64,000 nt of DNA, taken from positions 1 to 64,000 of the forward strand of contig CAVSHN010000010.1 in NCBI GenBank assembly GCA_963727755.1, read 5' to 3'. Position numbers and translations under genes: made by a program. The notes under the pieces are model-generated. The model saw nothing but the letters and a program-made list of their open reading frames with translations. It was not told the DNA's origin and did no database searches. Shown here piece after piece: positions 10,458 to 21,218 of the stretch; within the stretch, counting starts at the first letter, position 1, and each line of letters begins with the position of its first letter. The stretch comes from DASYAN01 sp963727755. GTDB lineage: Bacteria; Chloroflexota; Ktedonobacteria; Ktedonobacterales; Ktedonobacteraceae.

Positions 10458-11162
10458 TCAGTCAAGCGTAAAAACGTTGTCCTTTGAAAGCTTATCAGCC
10501 TGCCGTGTAGGCTCTGGCAAGCGGTAACCCTTACCGCAAGCAAGCACGTAGCAAATGCTCGTCTCTAAGCTGATGAGGTGGCCCGGTGAGATAATCATCG
10601 GGCGCACTCGCGTGCGTGTGCGTACGACGGCTCCTATTGTTTCTTGTTTGTCGACAAGTGGCACCCATGAGCCAGCATCTTCTTCCAGCTCGTCTTGATT
10701 GTAATGTCCAGTGAGGATAGATTTGCCACAGCCAATGGTTGGTAATTGGAGCCAGAGTCCAAGGTGCGAGGCAATACCAATGCGGCGCGGATGAGCAATG
10801 CCTTGACCATCTACTAGCACGAGATCAGGACGCTGGCGCAGTTTGTTGAAAGCTCCCAGGACACTGGGAGCTTCTCGGAAAGAGAGCAATCCTGGCACAT
10901 AAGGCATGCGGATGGGCTCTTCATAGACGTGCTTCTCTACGACCTCCAACGCTGGATAGGTGAGTAGCACAACAGCTGCTCGTGCCATTCCGTTCTCTTC
11001 GTTGATTGCCATATCAACGCCCGCTACGTGTTTTACTTCTCCAACATGATCTTGCAAAATAATCTGTTTGGCGAGTTGACGCTGGAGGGCGATAGCTTCT
11101 GAGATTTGCAAGTTCCACTCATGCAAAGGGGGGTGTTCTATCTCTGGCATAGACAATTCCAT
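10458..11162 (-). CDS. nfi: Endonuclease V
   Basis: Endonuclease V cuts DNA (or inosine-containing RNA) near deaminated purines. 234 residues. All family motifs are present: AGVDMAI (catalytic Asp about residue 50), PYVPGLLSFREAP (Glu about 97), VDGQGIAHPRRIGIASHLG (Asp about 118) and PTIGCGKS. The start at 11162 has AGGA very close; an in-frame ATG at 11150 is also possible. Length is normal for the family, and the gene is intact. It stands alone between the IS110 remnant and an empty intergenic stretch. Confidence 0.93.
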   Translation of the reverse strand: MELSMPEIEHPPLHEWNLQISEAIALQRQLAKQIILQDHVGEVKHVAGVDMAINEENGMARAAVVLLTYPALEVVEKHVYEEPIRMPYVPGLLSFREAPSVLGAFNKLRQRPDLVLVDGQGIAHPRRIGIASHLGLWLQLPTIGCGKSILTGHYNQDELEEDAGSWVPLVDKQETIGAVVRTRTRVRPMIISPGHLISLETSICYVLACGKGYRLPEPTRQADKLSKDNVFTLD

Positions 11163-11790
11163 CCTTTCCTTTTTCTCTGTAGACCTATTCTAGCAGGTGA
11201 CCAAAATTCTGTAAAATGTGCGTAGCCTAGGAAAGCAGTGCCGTTACCCTGCACTACTGCGCCAGATACGAAAAAACTGTCCCTGCTTCCCCCCAGAAAA
11301 AGTCTCTCCTATGAGCTATCCTTAATAGAGCTGTTTACGCTCTATGCTCATCAATTGTTGATCCTCAGCAGGTAGACTGGATCTTTTATAATAGAAACAA
11401 CGAGCCATAAGGATGAATATATGCAAGAGCAAAAGAATAAAAATAAGACCAAGCTATGCAAATTGCGAATAAGTAGTGAGCACGAGCAGTGGAAGAGGAG
11501 TATCTCCAGAGTCTGCTCGTCGTCTATCAAAGCGCCAGTCCATCCGGGTACGTATGGTACACATAGGTATCCTCAATGAACGGCTTAAAGGGTTGAATGG
11601 CTATGATGAGGTTATGTGGCACCTCATTACTCTGATGAAGAAAAAACCAGTGTTACTGCAATAATATCCTATTTGCATATAATGCATCTTTCTTTCTCAG
11701 AAATATGTAGTCATCCATAACTACATTTCAATAGAAAATTGCCCACTTTTCCAGGGAGAAAGAGGGACAAATTTCACTTCTGCAAGAAAT
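11163..11790. other. Intergenic region, no convincing gene
   Basis: About 630 bp without a supported gene. A 62-codon open frame at 11476-11664 has no ribosome-binding site or recognisable sequence. Two copies of a short motif of the type TGTCCCTnnTTCCCCC lie here (11277-11294, and inverted at 11751-11770). Confidence 0.4.
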
Positions 11791-14700
11791 TTAAATTCCG
11801 TGACACTTTTTGTACTTTTTGCCGCTCCCACACGGACATGGATCATTACGCCCCACTTTTACAGCTCCATTGGAATGTGATGCTGCTACTGTACTTTGCT
11901 TACCAGAACTAGCGTGAGAACGATGAGTCCCAGTACCGTTCTTGCGCCTCTGCACACCCTTTGCTCGCTCACTAGAAGTATCACTCTTGGCCTGACCACT
12001 GGCCTTTGCAAGCTCGTCGGCATTGGTTCGCAGATTTTGCGGCGTCTTCCGTTGAGGTTCAGGTCGTTGAACCGTGACTGTAACGCCATCTCGCATCAAC
12101 TTGAGTAGTGCATCAACGGTGTAGTGCTGGATCGCGGCCTTTAGTTCATCAAACATGTGGAAGGCTTCATTCTTAAATTCGACTAATGGATCACGCTGCC
12201 CAACCGCACGGAAACTGATCCCTGCCCGCATCACGTCTAGGGCGTCAATATGATCCATCCACAGGCGATCGAGGATCTGCAGCAGGTAGCTCCGCTCGAA
12301 GTCGCGTTGGAGATCTAAACCTTCCACTCCCTGAGTACGTGCCTGATCCCTGAGTTCCTCACCACGTTGCTCATAGTGCTCGATCACTAGATCAACCAGC
12401 TGACGCACCATCTTGTCACGAGTGACGGCATGAATGTTCTCTGGCACCATCTCTTCTGGGACAGGCACCCACGTCTCGATGACCTTGAAGAGTGTCTCCA
12501 ACTCTTCCTCATCCGAGACGACAGGTGTAGGAATACAATTATTGACAATCTTGGTGACTTCGTTGCGGATCATCGTCAGGATGCGATCATGCATATCCCC
12601 ATGTTCAAGCACGGCTCGACGGTCGGCGAAAATCACTTCGCGCTGCTTGGCAATCACATCGTCGTACTCAACAACGTTTTTGCGGATATCAAAGTTGTAG
12701 CCCTCAACCCTGGTTTGGGCATTCTCGATGAAGCGCGAGACTAACTTGCTCTCTAGAGGCATGTCTTCTTCCATGCCGACCCGCTCCATAATACCTGCTA
12801 CACGATCAGCTGCGAAACGACGCATCAGTTCATCGTCAAGAGCGAGGAAGAAGCGAGATGAACCAGGATCTCCCTGGCGTCCGGCACGACCACGCAACTG
12901 GTTATCTATACGGCGCGATTCATGCCGCTCGGTACCAATGATGTGCAGTCCACCCAGTACAACAACACGCTCATGATCCTCTTTGCACTCACGAATTTTC
13001 TCCTGGAAGAGTTCATCCTTCTCCTGATCAGTCATGTTCGCAATATATTCTTGGATGACATCTTCCTTCTCCGCTCGTTCATTCTCAGTCTTTGCCGGCA
13101 TTTCGCGGATATAGTCAACGTGTTCAGCACGTTTACGCAGCATGCTCTCCTTGAAGCCATCTGGATTGCCGCCCAACAAGATATCAGTTCCACGACCAGC
13201 CATATTGGTGGCAATGGTTACGGCACCACTACGTCCAGCCTGAGCCACAATGTGAGCCTCATGTTCGTGATATTTCGCGTTGAGGACATTATGAGAAATA
13301 CCCTCCAGTTCGAGCAGGCGCGAGAGATATTCTGAGATCTCAACTGAGGTGGTACCCACAAGCACTGGCTGGCCTTTCTCATAGCGTTCTTTGATCTCCT
13401 GGACAACAGCTCTAAACTTCGCCTGTTGAGTACGGTAAATGAGATCCGACAAGTCCTGACAAATCATCGGCTTGTTGGTTGGGATGGCAACAACATCCAG
13501 TTTATAGATTTTATGAAATTCTTCAGCTTCGGTGAGTGCAGTACCAGTCATCCCCGCCAGCTTTTCATACAAGCGGAAGTAATTCTGAAAGGTGATTGTA
13601 GCAAGCGTGTGATTCTCTCGCTGGACCTTCACACCCTCTTTGGCTTCAATAGCCTGATGCAGACCTTCACTATAGCGACGTCCTGGCATCTGCCGCCCAG
13701 TAAATTCATCAACGATGATGACCTCACCATCTTTGACGATATAGTCCTTGTCACACTTGAAGATGACCTGCGCTTTAATGGCATTCTCCATATAGCGGGT
13801 GAGATCCATATTGGCTTCATCGTAGATATTCTGAATACCCGCTAGCCGCTCGATTTTATCAATACCCTCCTCAGTTAACATGACGGCACGAGTCTTCTCA
13901 TCGACGGTGTAATCCGTTTCCTGTTTGAGCGTCTTGGCCCAGCGTGCAAACTTCAGGGTAATGATCGGTCAATTCCTCACCCTGCCCCGAGATGATCAGC
14001 GGGGTACGAGCTTCGTCAATCAGGATGTTGTCAACTTCGTCAACGATAGCAAAGTGCAACTCACGCTGGACCATCTGATCAAGAGAAGAGACCATGTTAT
14101 CGCGCAAGTAATCGAAGCCGAATTCGTTGTTGGTCCCATAAATGATGTCTGCTTGGTACGCAGCACGACGCTCAGGTGCCTGGGGATCAATAGCGTTAAC
14201 CAGCACACCGACCGTTAAGCCCAGAAAGGTATAGATCTGCCCCATCCACTCGGCATCACGACGTGCCAGATAGTCATTGACCGTCACTACATGGACTCCC
14301 CGACCAGTCAATGCATTGAGATACACAGGCAATGTCGCCACTAGCGTTTTTCCTTCGCCAGTACGCATCTCGGCAATCTTGCCCTGATGTAAAACGATGC
14401 CACCAATCAATTGCACATCGTAGTGGCGCATCTTAATTCTGCGCCAACCAGCCTCACGCACCACGGCAAACGCTTCAGGAAGCAAATCTTCAAGTGTTTT
14501 ACCTTTCTTATAACGTTTCGCCATCTCTGAAGCCAATTGGTCCATCATATCAGCCCTGATCACGATGATTTCTGGCTGGAGGTGCTTCAAGATCGCTGTC
14601 AGAAGTTGTTCTAACCATGCACGGCTATCACTATCTCTCCGGTCTCCTTCAAAGCGATCCCAAATGGTTGCCAAGGCCTCATCCACTTCTTCTGCTTCAG

Positions 14701-15222
14701 CTTCTTTGAGAGCTGGCTCAACTTCCTCAAGTAATGCCCGCACGACCTGCTGCGATTCTCGGATGTACAGGGCCATTGCTGGCGCTCCTCAGCAAGATCG
14801 ATAGCCATTGCGACACGCTGTGAAATCAGTAGAGAGTAAAGCTTTTCATAGGATCGTTCAAAACATTCCGAGAGTGTATCGGGCAAACGGTCTTCCAATG
14901 CTATCTCTGGTTCATGGCGCTCGAGTTCCTGACGAAACTCGGTCATGACAGCTCGTATCTGCTCAGCGTTAAATTGGGTAGCTAGCGGCTCGACATCGTT
15001 CAAGGCCTCACAAAAAAGCTTTACTAGCTCGTCTTCTAATACTAGACCACCCTTGAGATGGAGATACAGTTGGGAACGAAATTCTGCTGTTTTGGCACTC
15101 AATTCTTCATCGGTGAGCTTTTGTATGCTTGGCTCAAGTTCATTAATTTCATCAACAAGTGGCTGAATAGCTTTCAAATCCCTCTTATTGGGATCACCCA
15201 TGATCTTTGCTAACAGTTGCAT
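11791..15222 (-). CDS. secA: Preprotein translocase ATPase SecA (two frameshifts)
   Basis: SecA drives protein export through SecYEG. From 15222 downward the domains appear in order: N-terminal helices, the DEAD motor with MRTGEGKTLVATLP (Walker A) and FAIVDEVDNILIDEARTPL, the pre-protein cross-linking region, VIIVDEFTGRQMPGRRYSEG, the second motor half with MAGRGTDILLGGNPDG, and the C-terminal zinc tail CPCGSGKKYKKCHG. Two one-base breaks split the frame: near 14785 (caatgg should be caaatgg) and near 13965 (ccc should be cc). Both are in short homopolymers. The start has GAGGAG 12 bases upstream. An unusually long acidic insertion lies between the N-terminal helices and Walker A. Since SecA is essential, sequence error is the likely cause of the breaks. 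Confidence 0.93.
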
Positions 15223-15329
15223 AAAAACGTATTACTCCTCACTGACCGGCACTGATGGCGTTGTGCAGTTTAGCATGATTGCGAATTCAAGAAAATTGCG
15301 GTGGCATGTGTTGTTACATTATACCATTT

Positions 15330-15361
15330 GTGACACTCCGCTTAGGCTCAAGCCATAGCGG
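15330..15361 (-). repeat. Right-end hairpin and terminus of TnpB element 2
   Basis: Just past the tnpB stop, CCGCT...AGCGG forms a hairpin (15338-15361), and on the gene strand it is followed directly by AGTGTCAC (15337-15330). The same arrangement closes TnpB element 1 (2033-2066). In this family the 3' end of tnpB and this hairpin usually lie within the guide RNA. Confidence 0.5.
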
Positions 15362-16524
15362 CTTCTCGTTTCTGAGCTACGCGGGCGTGGGGATCGAACC
15401 TCATTCCCGTGGGAGGTGCCATAACGCCAACTACTGGGCCTAAACCCAGATACTTTCTGCGGATGTTTACCGCGCCAACGCCATCACGATGCCATTGCCA
15501 TTTGCACTTCTTGTTTGTGCAATTGAACACTCTGCCATTAGGGGAGGTTTTACGTTTATGTTCGCATACAGGGCAAGTTTTAGAGGTATAGCTTTCCTCT
15601 TGCAGCTCGAACAACCATGCCGAGCTGTGCTGCCTTATATGTGATCATATGCCGTACGCTACCAGCAGACCATTGATGGATCTTCTGATTATTGGTATGC
15701 CCAACATCAACATTTTGGCGCAAGTCTCGAACATCGCCAATAACAACGGTTTGCACGCCCTCTTGATACAGCGTGGAAACAAGACGTGTTGTCTGCTTAT
15801 GTTCGATATCCTTGATTTGGTTTTTCAACTTCCTAAGTTGTTTCTGCTTGGAATGGATAAGCTTCTTTCGACGTCTGGAGCCTTTCTTTATCCGACTGAT
15901 TTTCTTATCCATGTGTTCGATAAGTTTGTTCCGGTATTGTCTCTTAGCACGAAGCGCACGCCCATTCACGATATGCGTGTGAGTTCCGTCGTGAGAGGCT
16001 GCCATATGAATCTCACCCAAATCAATGCCTGCCACTTGCCCGCCAATAGGGATAGCAACAGGCTTAACTTGATAGGTGGCGATGGCTTCATATTGTGTAC
16101 CAGTCCAGTGGATGACAACCGTTTTAGGCCGTTGCCATGGCCAATTGAGTATAAGTGGCTCGTTGCCAGCTCCGTTGGACAATCTGAGCGAGCCTGCTTC
16201 CAACTTGATGGCACTACTTTTGTACTCGACGCGAAAGTACCAGCGGCGTCTGCGTGGTGGATGAGCATTGGGATCGCTCTTGCGCCGTTTTCGCCACGAT
16301 TTGAGAGCCGCAAAGAAAGCTTGTACGCAAGCATCGAGAAGCGTCAGCGTGCAGCTTGGGATGAGTGAACAGACGCATAAGATGCTTGGCCTTGAGCCAA
16401 ATACCCTTATGCCGAACGGTCCTCCAAAAGAGACAAGTGTCTGGGAGTAGAGTTCGCCACAGGCATGGGCAAGCTCATCAAGTTGAGCTGTTTTGCCGAT
16501 GTTGACTCTTCTCACCTGATACAT
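15348..16524 (-). CDS. tnpB: IS200/IS605-family TnpB, RNA-guided nuclease (frameshifted)
   Basis: The N-terminal and central part (16524-15580) carries the helical region, RuvC-I (AGIDLGEIHMAASHDG), the long basic helix and VVIGDVRDLRQ. The C-terminal part (15614-15348, next frame) carries the zinc ribbon CPVCEHK...CTNKKC and the last catalytic motif HRDGVGAVNIRRKYLG. The usual Glu of RuvC-II is not at its standard place (GDV instead). Two compensating shifts lie near the N-terminus (tctttt should be tcttttt near 16432, and another near 16350), and one further shift lies near 15600. With these repaired it is a full-length TnpB of about 390 residues. There is no TnpA beside it, so it is at best a TnpB-only element. 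Confidence 0.85.
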
Positions 16525-17099
16525 TTAGCGTCTTCCTTATGATGCTCATCCCGTTGATATTCAAGCGTTTTCTTCGTAGTTTCAATGTACACGAAGATAG
16601 ACAGCATGTCAACGGTTTTGAGCTTGCAATTGCTCACTTGTTGGAAACTCGTAGGCTTCACCTTTGGCTAAAGCCTCACCTCACCGCACAGGCTTAAGCC
16701 GTGGCGGCTTGCGGTGGGCTAAAGCCCTTTAATGTCAGTGCTACGTAGCACGGTCCTCCTTGTTGCAAGATCTTCAACAAAGCCACTGATAAGTCCTACC
16801 CCGTTTAGCAAAGGCAAGCATCACTAATCAACCACCGCTAGTACAATAAGGTCTGATACTTTAACGATATTGCTTATTTCCCATGGATGAGGGTATTATA
16901 CCAGAGAGGAGGAATTTGCTAGCAGAATGCAGAGGGCAAGGATAAATACTAAGGATACTATCAAGACCGCCCTGCAAACTCTGGCTGATGCGACAACAAC
17001 TCCTCATCGTAGAACTGAGTCTAGCATGCCGCCAAGAGGAAACTGAACGTATTTTGCTTTCCCTTGGTGAGAACGCGTAAAGAGGGGATATGACCTTTT
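16525..17099. other. Intergenic region with palindromic IS-end sequences
   Basis: Lies between the 5' side of tnpB and the epimerase gene. Contains nested palindromes at 16653-16716. The remaining 380 bp show no supported gene. Confidence 0.4.
16653..16726. repeat. Nested palindromes resembling IS200/IS605 ends
   Basis: Two hairpins: AGGCTT/AAGCCT (16653-16676), and CACCGC (16682-16687) with GCGGTG (16711-16716) enclosing GGCTTAAGCC. The segment GCGGCTTGCGGTGGGC plus TAAAGCC recurs inverted at 38793-38815, upstream of the yggT-like gene. Such GGCTTTAGCC hairpins are typical of IS200/IS605 termini. Confidence 0.5.
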
Positions 17100-18113
17100 A
17101 TGAGAATACTTGTTACTGGTGGAGCAGGCTTCATCGGATCACATATCGTTGATCAATATATTGCCGCCGGGCATGAAGTTGCCATCGTTGACAATTTGTG
17201 GGCAGAAGGTGGAGGAAAAGAGGCTAATCTGAACCCACGGGCTCAATTTTACTATGCAGATATCACAAATGATGCTGAACTGGCAGAGATCTTCGAAGAG
17301 GTTAAACCAGAGATTGTCAATCACCACGCTGCACAACATAGCGTTGCCATATCCACAAAAGATCCACGGTTCGATGCCCGCGTCAACGTACTCGGCTTGC
17401 TGAACGTTTTGACAAATAGCACACGCGTCAATGCACGTAAGATTATCTTTGCATCGTCCGCTGCAACCTACGGCACACCCACCCACTTGCCAGTTAATGA
17501 AGAGAGCGCCCAGCATCCAGAGGCTCCCTACGGCATTACAAAAATGGTCGCTGAGCACTACTTACGCTACTGGCAAGAGGCACATGGGCTGAATTATACT
17601 ATCCTGCGTTATGGCAATGTGTATGGCCCGCGCCAAGACCCTAATGGCGAGGCGGGTGTAATTGCCATCTTTACCAATCGTTTCCTCACTCACGAGGGTG
17701 TACGCATCGATTGGGATGGCGAGCAACGCAAGGATTATGTCTATGTCGGTGACGTTGCACGAGCCAATGTGCTCGCACTCACTGGTGGGGATAACGATCT
17801 CTTCTGCATTGGGACGGGACGGCCCGTTTCGGTCAATGAGATCTATGCTACACTAGCTCACATCACCAGCGCTGAACCTCCTATCACTAAAGCACCTAAA
17901 CGTCCTGGTGATATCTACCTAGCCTATTTCGATTACAGCAAGGCCGAACGTGTACTAGGCTGGAAACCTGAGATGAGCTTTGAAGATGGAATAAAGGCTA
18001 CAATCGAGTTTTTCAAGCGACATATTTCTAGAAAATCTAGTCTGTTCTCTCTGAAGTTAGCAAAAATTGAACTCAGCGCCTACTCAACTAGAGAGGCCCT
18101 TCAGTACCACTGA
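17100..18113 (+). CDS. NAD-dependent sugar epimerase/dehydratase (GalE-like)
   Basis: 337 residues of an extended short-chain dehydrogenase. It shows the N-terminal NAD loop VTGGAGFIGSHIVDQY, the Asp of the second strand (VDNLW), ASSAATYG, the catalytic Y-x-x-x-K (YGITKMVAEHY), and a C-terminal RPGD followed by YSKAERVLGWKP. This suits a UDP-glucose/UDP-glucuronate 4-epimerase-like enzyme; exact substrate cannot be told. The ATG at 17100 has AGAGGGG about 11 bases upstream. The last 35 residues diverge from the family. It is intact, unlike many neighbours. Confidence 0.88.
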   Translation: MRILVTGGAGFIGSHIVDQYIAAGHEVAIVDNLWAEGGGKEANLNPRAQFYYADITNDAELAEIFEEVKPEIVNHHAAQHSVAISTKDPRFDARVNVLGLLNVLTNSTRVNARKIIFASSAATYGTPTHLPVNEESAQHPEAPYGITKMVAEHYLRYWQEAHGLNYTILRYGNVYGPRQDPNGEAGVIAIFTNRFLTHEGVRIDWDGEQRKDYVYVGDVARANVLALTGGDNDLFCIGTGRPVSVNEIYATLAHITSAEPPITKAPKRPGDIYLAYFDYSKAERVLGWKPEMSFEDGIKATIEFFKRHISRKSSLFSLKLAKIELSAYSTREALQYH

Positions 18114-18179
18114 ACTCTATCCCGGTTACGGATTAGTCCTTGAAACTCGCTCATCCCGAACCGGAATAGAGTCTACTAT

Positions 18180-18436
18180 TTAGGCTACAGATTGGCGCAT
18201 GGCCTCAATCAATACCTTCGCCACTTCGGGACGCGTGAATTCGCGTGGTGGGATCTCACCGCCGCGTAGCATCTGACGGACCTTGGTACCACTGAGAACT
18301 ACATGCTGCTCACGATCATGTGGGCCAAGGTCTTGCTCGAGGCCATAGCATCACAGACACGACAGGAGAAGGTATGGTCGAAGAACATTGGCGTGATTCC
18401 CAACTTGGCAGGATTAAAATGGGCGAAGATGTAAGT
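18180..18436 (-). pseudogene. sat: C-terminal fragment of ATP sulfurylase (sulfate adenylyltransferase)
   Basis: On the reverse strand, AKLGITPMFFDHTFSCRVCD leads into MASSKT and, after removal of one extra base near 18323, CPHDREQHVVLSGTKVRQML, then GGEIPPREFTRPEVAKVL and a stop at 18180. These are the C-terminal zinc-site and SGTKVR motifs of prokaryotic ATP sulfurylase. The N-terminal three quarters, including the HxGH active site, are absent and the sequence upstream of 18436 does not match. It is a relic of a sulfate-assimilation gene. No other sulfur genes are near. Confidence 0.75.
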
Positions 18437-18518
18437 TTGCGGCATTGCCGGGGCGGGAACCAGTACAAGGACTGGCATTGGTGTTGGTGTAGACAATATC
18501 TGGTCATGCTACATTGTG

Positions 18519-19079
18519 CTATGTATTAGATGTTGAGTTCGAAGTAGGTGTAGAAACTGGACTAGATACAGAGGTTGGATTAAGCGGACAAGCATTATTC
18601 TGCAAGTTGAACCAATTGGGAATTTCAGTCCCTAATATGACTGCCAGCAAAATTATGATTAGTCCTACCACTGCAGATGATATGGCCTTATTAGACGCGG
18701 CAATCCTCTGCTCACTGCCCCAGGATGTTGCACGCATCAGTCCACCAACAACAATACCAATCACAGCAACAGCAATTCCCAACGCTGTGAGAACGCCAAT
18801 AATATTGGTTAGACCACCTTTAATAACTTTGACAACAGGATCACTACATAAGGCGTTAGGAAGCCCCACAGTAACAGAAACATTCGAAGAAGGGGCATTC
18901 ACAGCTAGGGTTCCGAGTACATCTGCAAATCGGACCATGCTAATAGTGTTAGCATTATTTGCCCCAATAATAATATGAGGCACATGCATTACAGCAGAGA
19001 TGAATGCAATGTTTGTCATATAATGAGTTAAAAACATCGTTCTTACCAAGTCCAACAATTGCACAACAGACTTCTGCAC
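18519..19079 (-). CDS. Two-helix membrane protein, TrbC/VirB2 pilin-like
   Basis: About 186 residues. The central part has two long hydrophobic helices (IIGVLTALGIAVAVIGIVVG and AVVGLIIILLAVILG) separated by a short polar loop with WGSEQRIAASN, then a Ser/Thr/Pro-rich tail. This layout resembles TrbC/VirB2-type pilin subunits and related Ktedonobacterial proteins. The N-terminal boundary is uncertain: another frame (18955-19194) carries a plausible leader, so a frameshift near 19020 may split the true N-terminus. No conjugation genes surround it. Confidence 0.5.
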   Translation of the reverse strand: MQKSVVQLLDLVRTMFLTHYMTNIAFISAVMHVPHIIIGANNANTISMVRFADVLGTLAVNAPSSNVSVTVGLPNALCSDPVVKVIKGGLTNIIGVLTALGIAVAVIGIVVGGLMRATSWGSEQRIAASNKAISSAVVGLIIILLAVILGTEIPNWFNLQNNACPLNPTSVSSPVSTPTSNSTSNT

Positions 19080-19421
19080 TACGAAGACTCCCCACTCCTA
19101 AAAGTAGTTTTTCATGAAAAGTCCGAATAGTCATGAAAAAAAACTCCCAAGAGCGGGTCATTAACTCTACAACAGGTACATTCAACGAAGCCAATCAACT
19201 TTTCGGTCTAGAGCAGTTCATAGAAGCCTCAACTAACGAGAACAAATTCAGAACTGCAAAGCCCAAACCAGCAATTCACTGTTTTTGCGAACTACTGTGC
19301 AAATCATTTTTAACTTTCCGTACTCAAAGTATAGCTCAGGAAAGATACTCCTGTCTATGCCAAACTAGAGACAACTAGAGGACAACTTTGAAAAAACGAG
19401 ACCAGAGATTGGCAAATAGCC
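19080..19421. other. Intergenic region, possible N-terminal coding remnant
   Basis: Holds a reverse-strand open frame (to 19194) that may be the displaced N-terminus of the preceding VirB2-like gene. Nothing else is recognisable. Confidence 0.3.
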
Positions 19422-20875
19422 TTAGTAGGCACGTGCGAAAATAGCCTCGCAGGTAGCGGGCTTGCCAGTATAGATGCATTTGCCTTGTACACCACCTTCT
19501 GGCTGGTCAAATGGAATGACTCGCAAGGTTGCCTTTGTCTCTTCCTTGACAGCTTTTTCTGCTTCACTATCTCCAGCCCACTTCACACGCACAAAGCCTC
19601 GCTTCTCAGCGATGATCTCTTTGAATTCGCCATAGTTCTCAGTAAAATGGGTATTCTCTTCCCTGAATTTCAGGGCACGCTGGTACATTGCCTTCTGCAC
19701 TTCTTCCAGCAATTCGGGTAAGCGGGTCTCTAGAGCATCTACAGAGACGAATTCTTTGGCACGATTGTCACGACGGACGAGCATGACGCTGTTATTTTGC
19801 ACGTCGCGCGGACCCACTTCCATACGTACCGGAACCCCACGCATTTCCCATTCATTGTACTTCCAGCCAGGTGTGTTCTCGCTGCGATCGACTTTGACGC
19901 GTACCTTGCCCTTGAGCATCTTCTCTACACGTGCAATCAATTCTTGCACTGCTGACTTCTCATGGTCCTTGCGCCAGATTGGCACAATCACAACTTGGTA
20001 TGGAGCTAGATGCGGCGGGAGCATCAAACCGGATTTGTCGCCGTGAACCATGATGATACCACCTATCATGCGTGTACTCATGCCCCAACTAGTGGTTGCG
20101 CAATATCGACGTTGGCCATCGGCATCCAGAAACTGAATATCAAAACCTTTGGCGAAATTATTCCCGAGGTTATGACTGGTACCCGCTTGCAGCGCCTTAC
20201 CATCACCCATCATGGCCTCAATTGAATAAGTACGTAATGCACCAGCAAATTTTTCGTTCTCGCTCTTGAGTCCAGCTATGACTGGGATCGCGGCATCCTC
20301 TTCGGAAAATGAGCGATAGACGTCTAACATCATCCGTGTGCGTTCTTCTGCTTCTTCTAGGGTGCGATGAGCTGTATGACCCTCTTGCCAGAGAAATTCA
20401 GAGGTACGTAAAAACAGAGCAGTGCGTTTCTCCCAGCGCATAACATTATTCCATTGATTCACGAGCAACGGCAGATCCCGATAGCTCTGAATCCATTTGG
20501 CAAAGCTGTGCCCGATGATGGTTTCACTTCGTCGGGCGCACTGCTCAGAGGCTCTTCAAGTTCTTCTCCACCACCACGCGTGACCCAGGCTACTTCTGGC
20601 GCAAAACCTTCAACATGTTCAGCTTCTTTTTCTAGGAAACTGCGAGGGATCAGGAGCGGAAAGTAGGCATTCTCCACGCCAGTCTCTTTGAAGCGTGCAT
20701 CCTGCAATCGCTGCAAGTTTTCCCAGATGGCATATCCATAGGGGCGAATAATCATACAACCACGTACTGGAGCATAGTCAGCTAGCTCTGCCTTGCGTAC
20801 GAGTTGGTTGTACCACAAGGAAAAATTATCTTCCTGATCAACAATCTCTTCAACAAACTTTTCTTCAGTTGCCAC
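19422..20875 (-). CDS. proS: Prolyl-tRNA synthetase, archaeal/eukaryote-like short form (two adjacent frameshifts)
   Basis: Charges tRNA-Pro. The N-terminal part (20875-20540) has DNFSLWYNQLVRKAELADY and IRPYGYAIWENLQ. The rest (to 19422) has NQWNNVMRWEKRTALFLRTS, the catalytic core, the anticodon domain and a C-terminus ending in Tyr (FARAY), typical of the short archaeal/eukaryote-like class. The break lies in motif 2: two extra A bases about 15 bp apart (near 20526 and 20539) interrupt EEPL-SVRPT-SETIIGHSFAKW. Removing both restores one frame of about 480 residues. The GTG start has GAGG 7 bases upstream. A palindromic element (20886-21400) ends 10 bp before this start. Confidence 0.92.
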
Positions 20876-21022
20876 AACATTACCTCATCAAATTCTGTGC
20901 AAGGAAACCCCTGGCTTTAGACATGGGGAGGAATTGCTCCCTAGATGCAAGGGGGGGGGAAAGGCTAGTGGCGGCTTAAGCCAGCTATACTTGTGCGATA
21001 GCACCATCTCTTGCATTCCTTT

Positions 21023-21042
21023 CTGTTCTGTTCTGTTCTGTT
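21023..21042. repeat. CTGTT microsatellite inside element A
   Basis: Four tandem CTGTT units. The aligned position in element B has a single unit, so this is a local expansion. Confidence 0.75.
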
Positions 21043-21168
21043 GTCCCTTACGGGGAGCCGTTTTTGGTTGGAACGGCTAAACCGACGCTGGTTTCCCAGG
21101 GTAATGTTCGCCTCGACGATGTTATCAGGCGGCACATCCTTCAGAGCACTGGTTTAACCCTTGTACTT

Positions 21169-21218
21169 AATGCATTCGCTTCCCCATCCTTAAAGGTTGT
21201 ATGGGAACCGAATGCATT
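21169..21218. repeat. 50-bp palindromic repeat P, intergenic copy
   Basis: Ends AATGCATTCG / CGAATGCATT. Inverted, it matches the copy at 45742-45791 inside a kinase gene, also 50 bp. The aligned part of element B (about 35900) lacks it: B reads TTGTAC-agatG-TTTAACC where A reads TTGTAC-[repeat]-TGTTTAACC. This pair gives a filled and an empty site. Confidence 0.8.

Noticed and set aside
11476..11664. 62-codon frame between endonuclease V and secA
   Set aside because: No ribosome-binding site, no known sequence, and codon use unlike neighbours.
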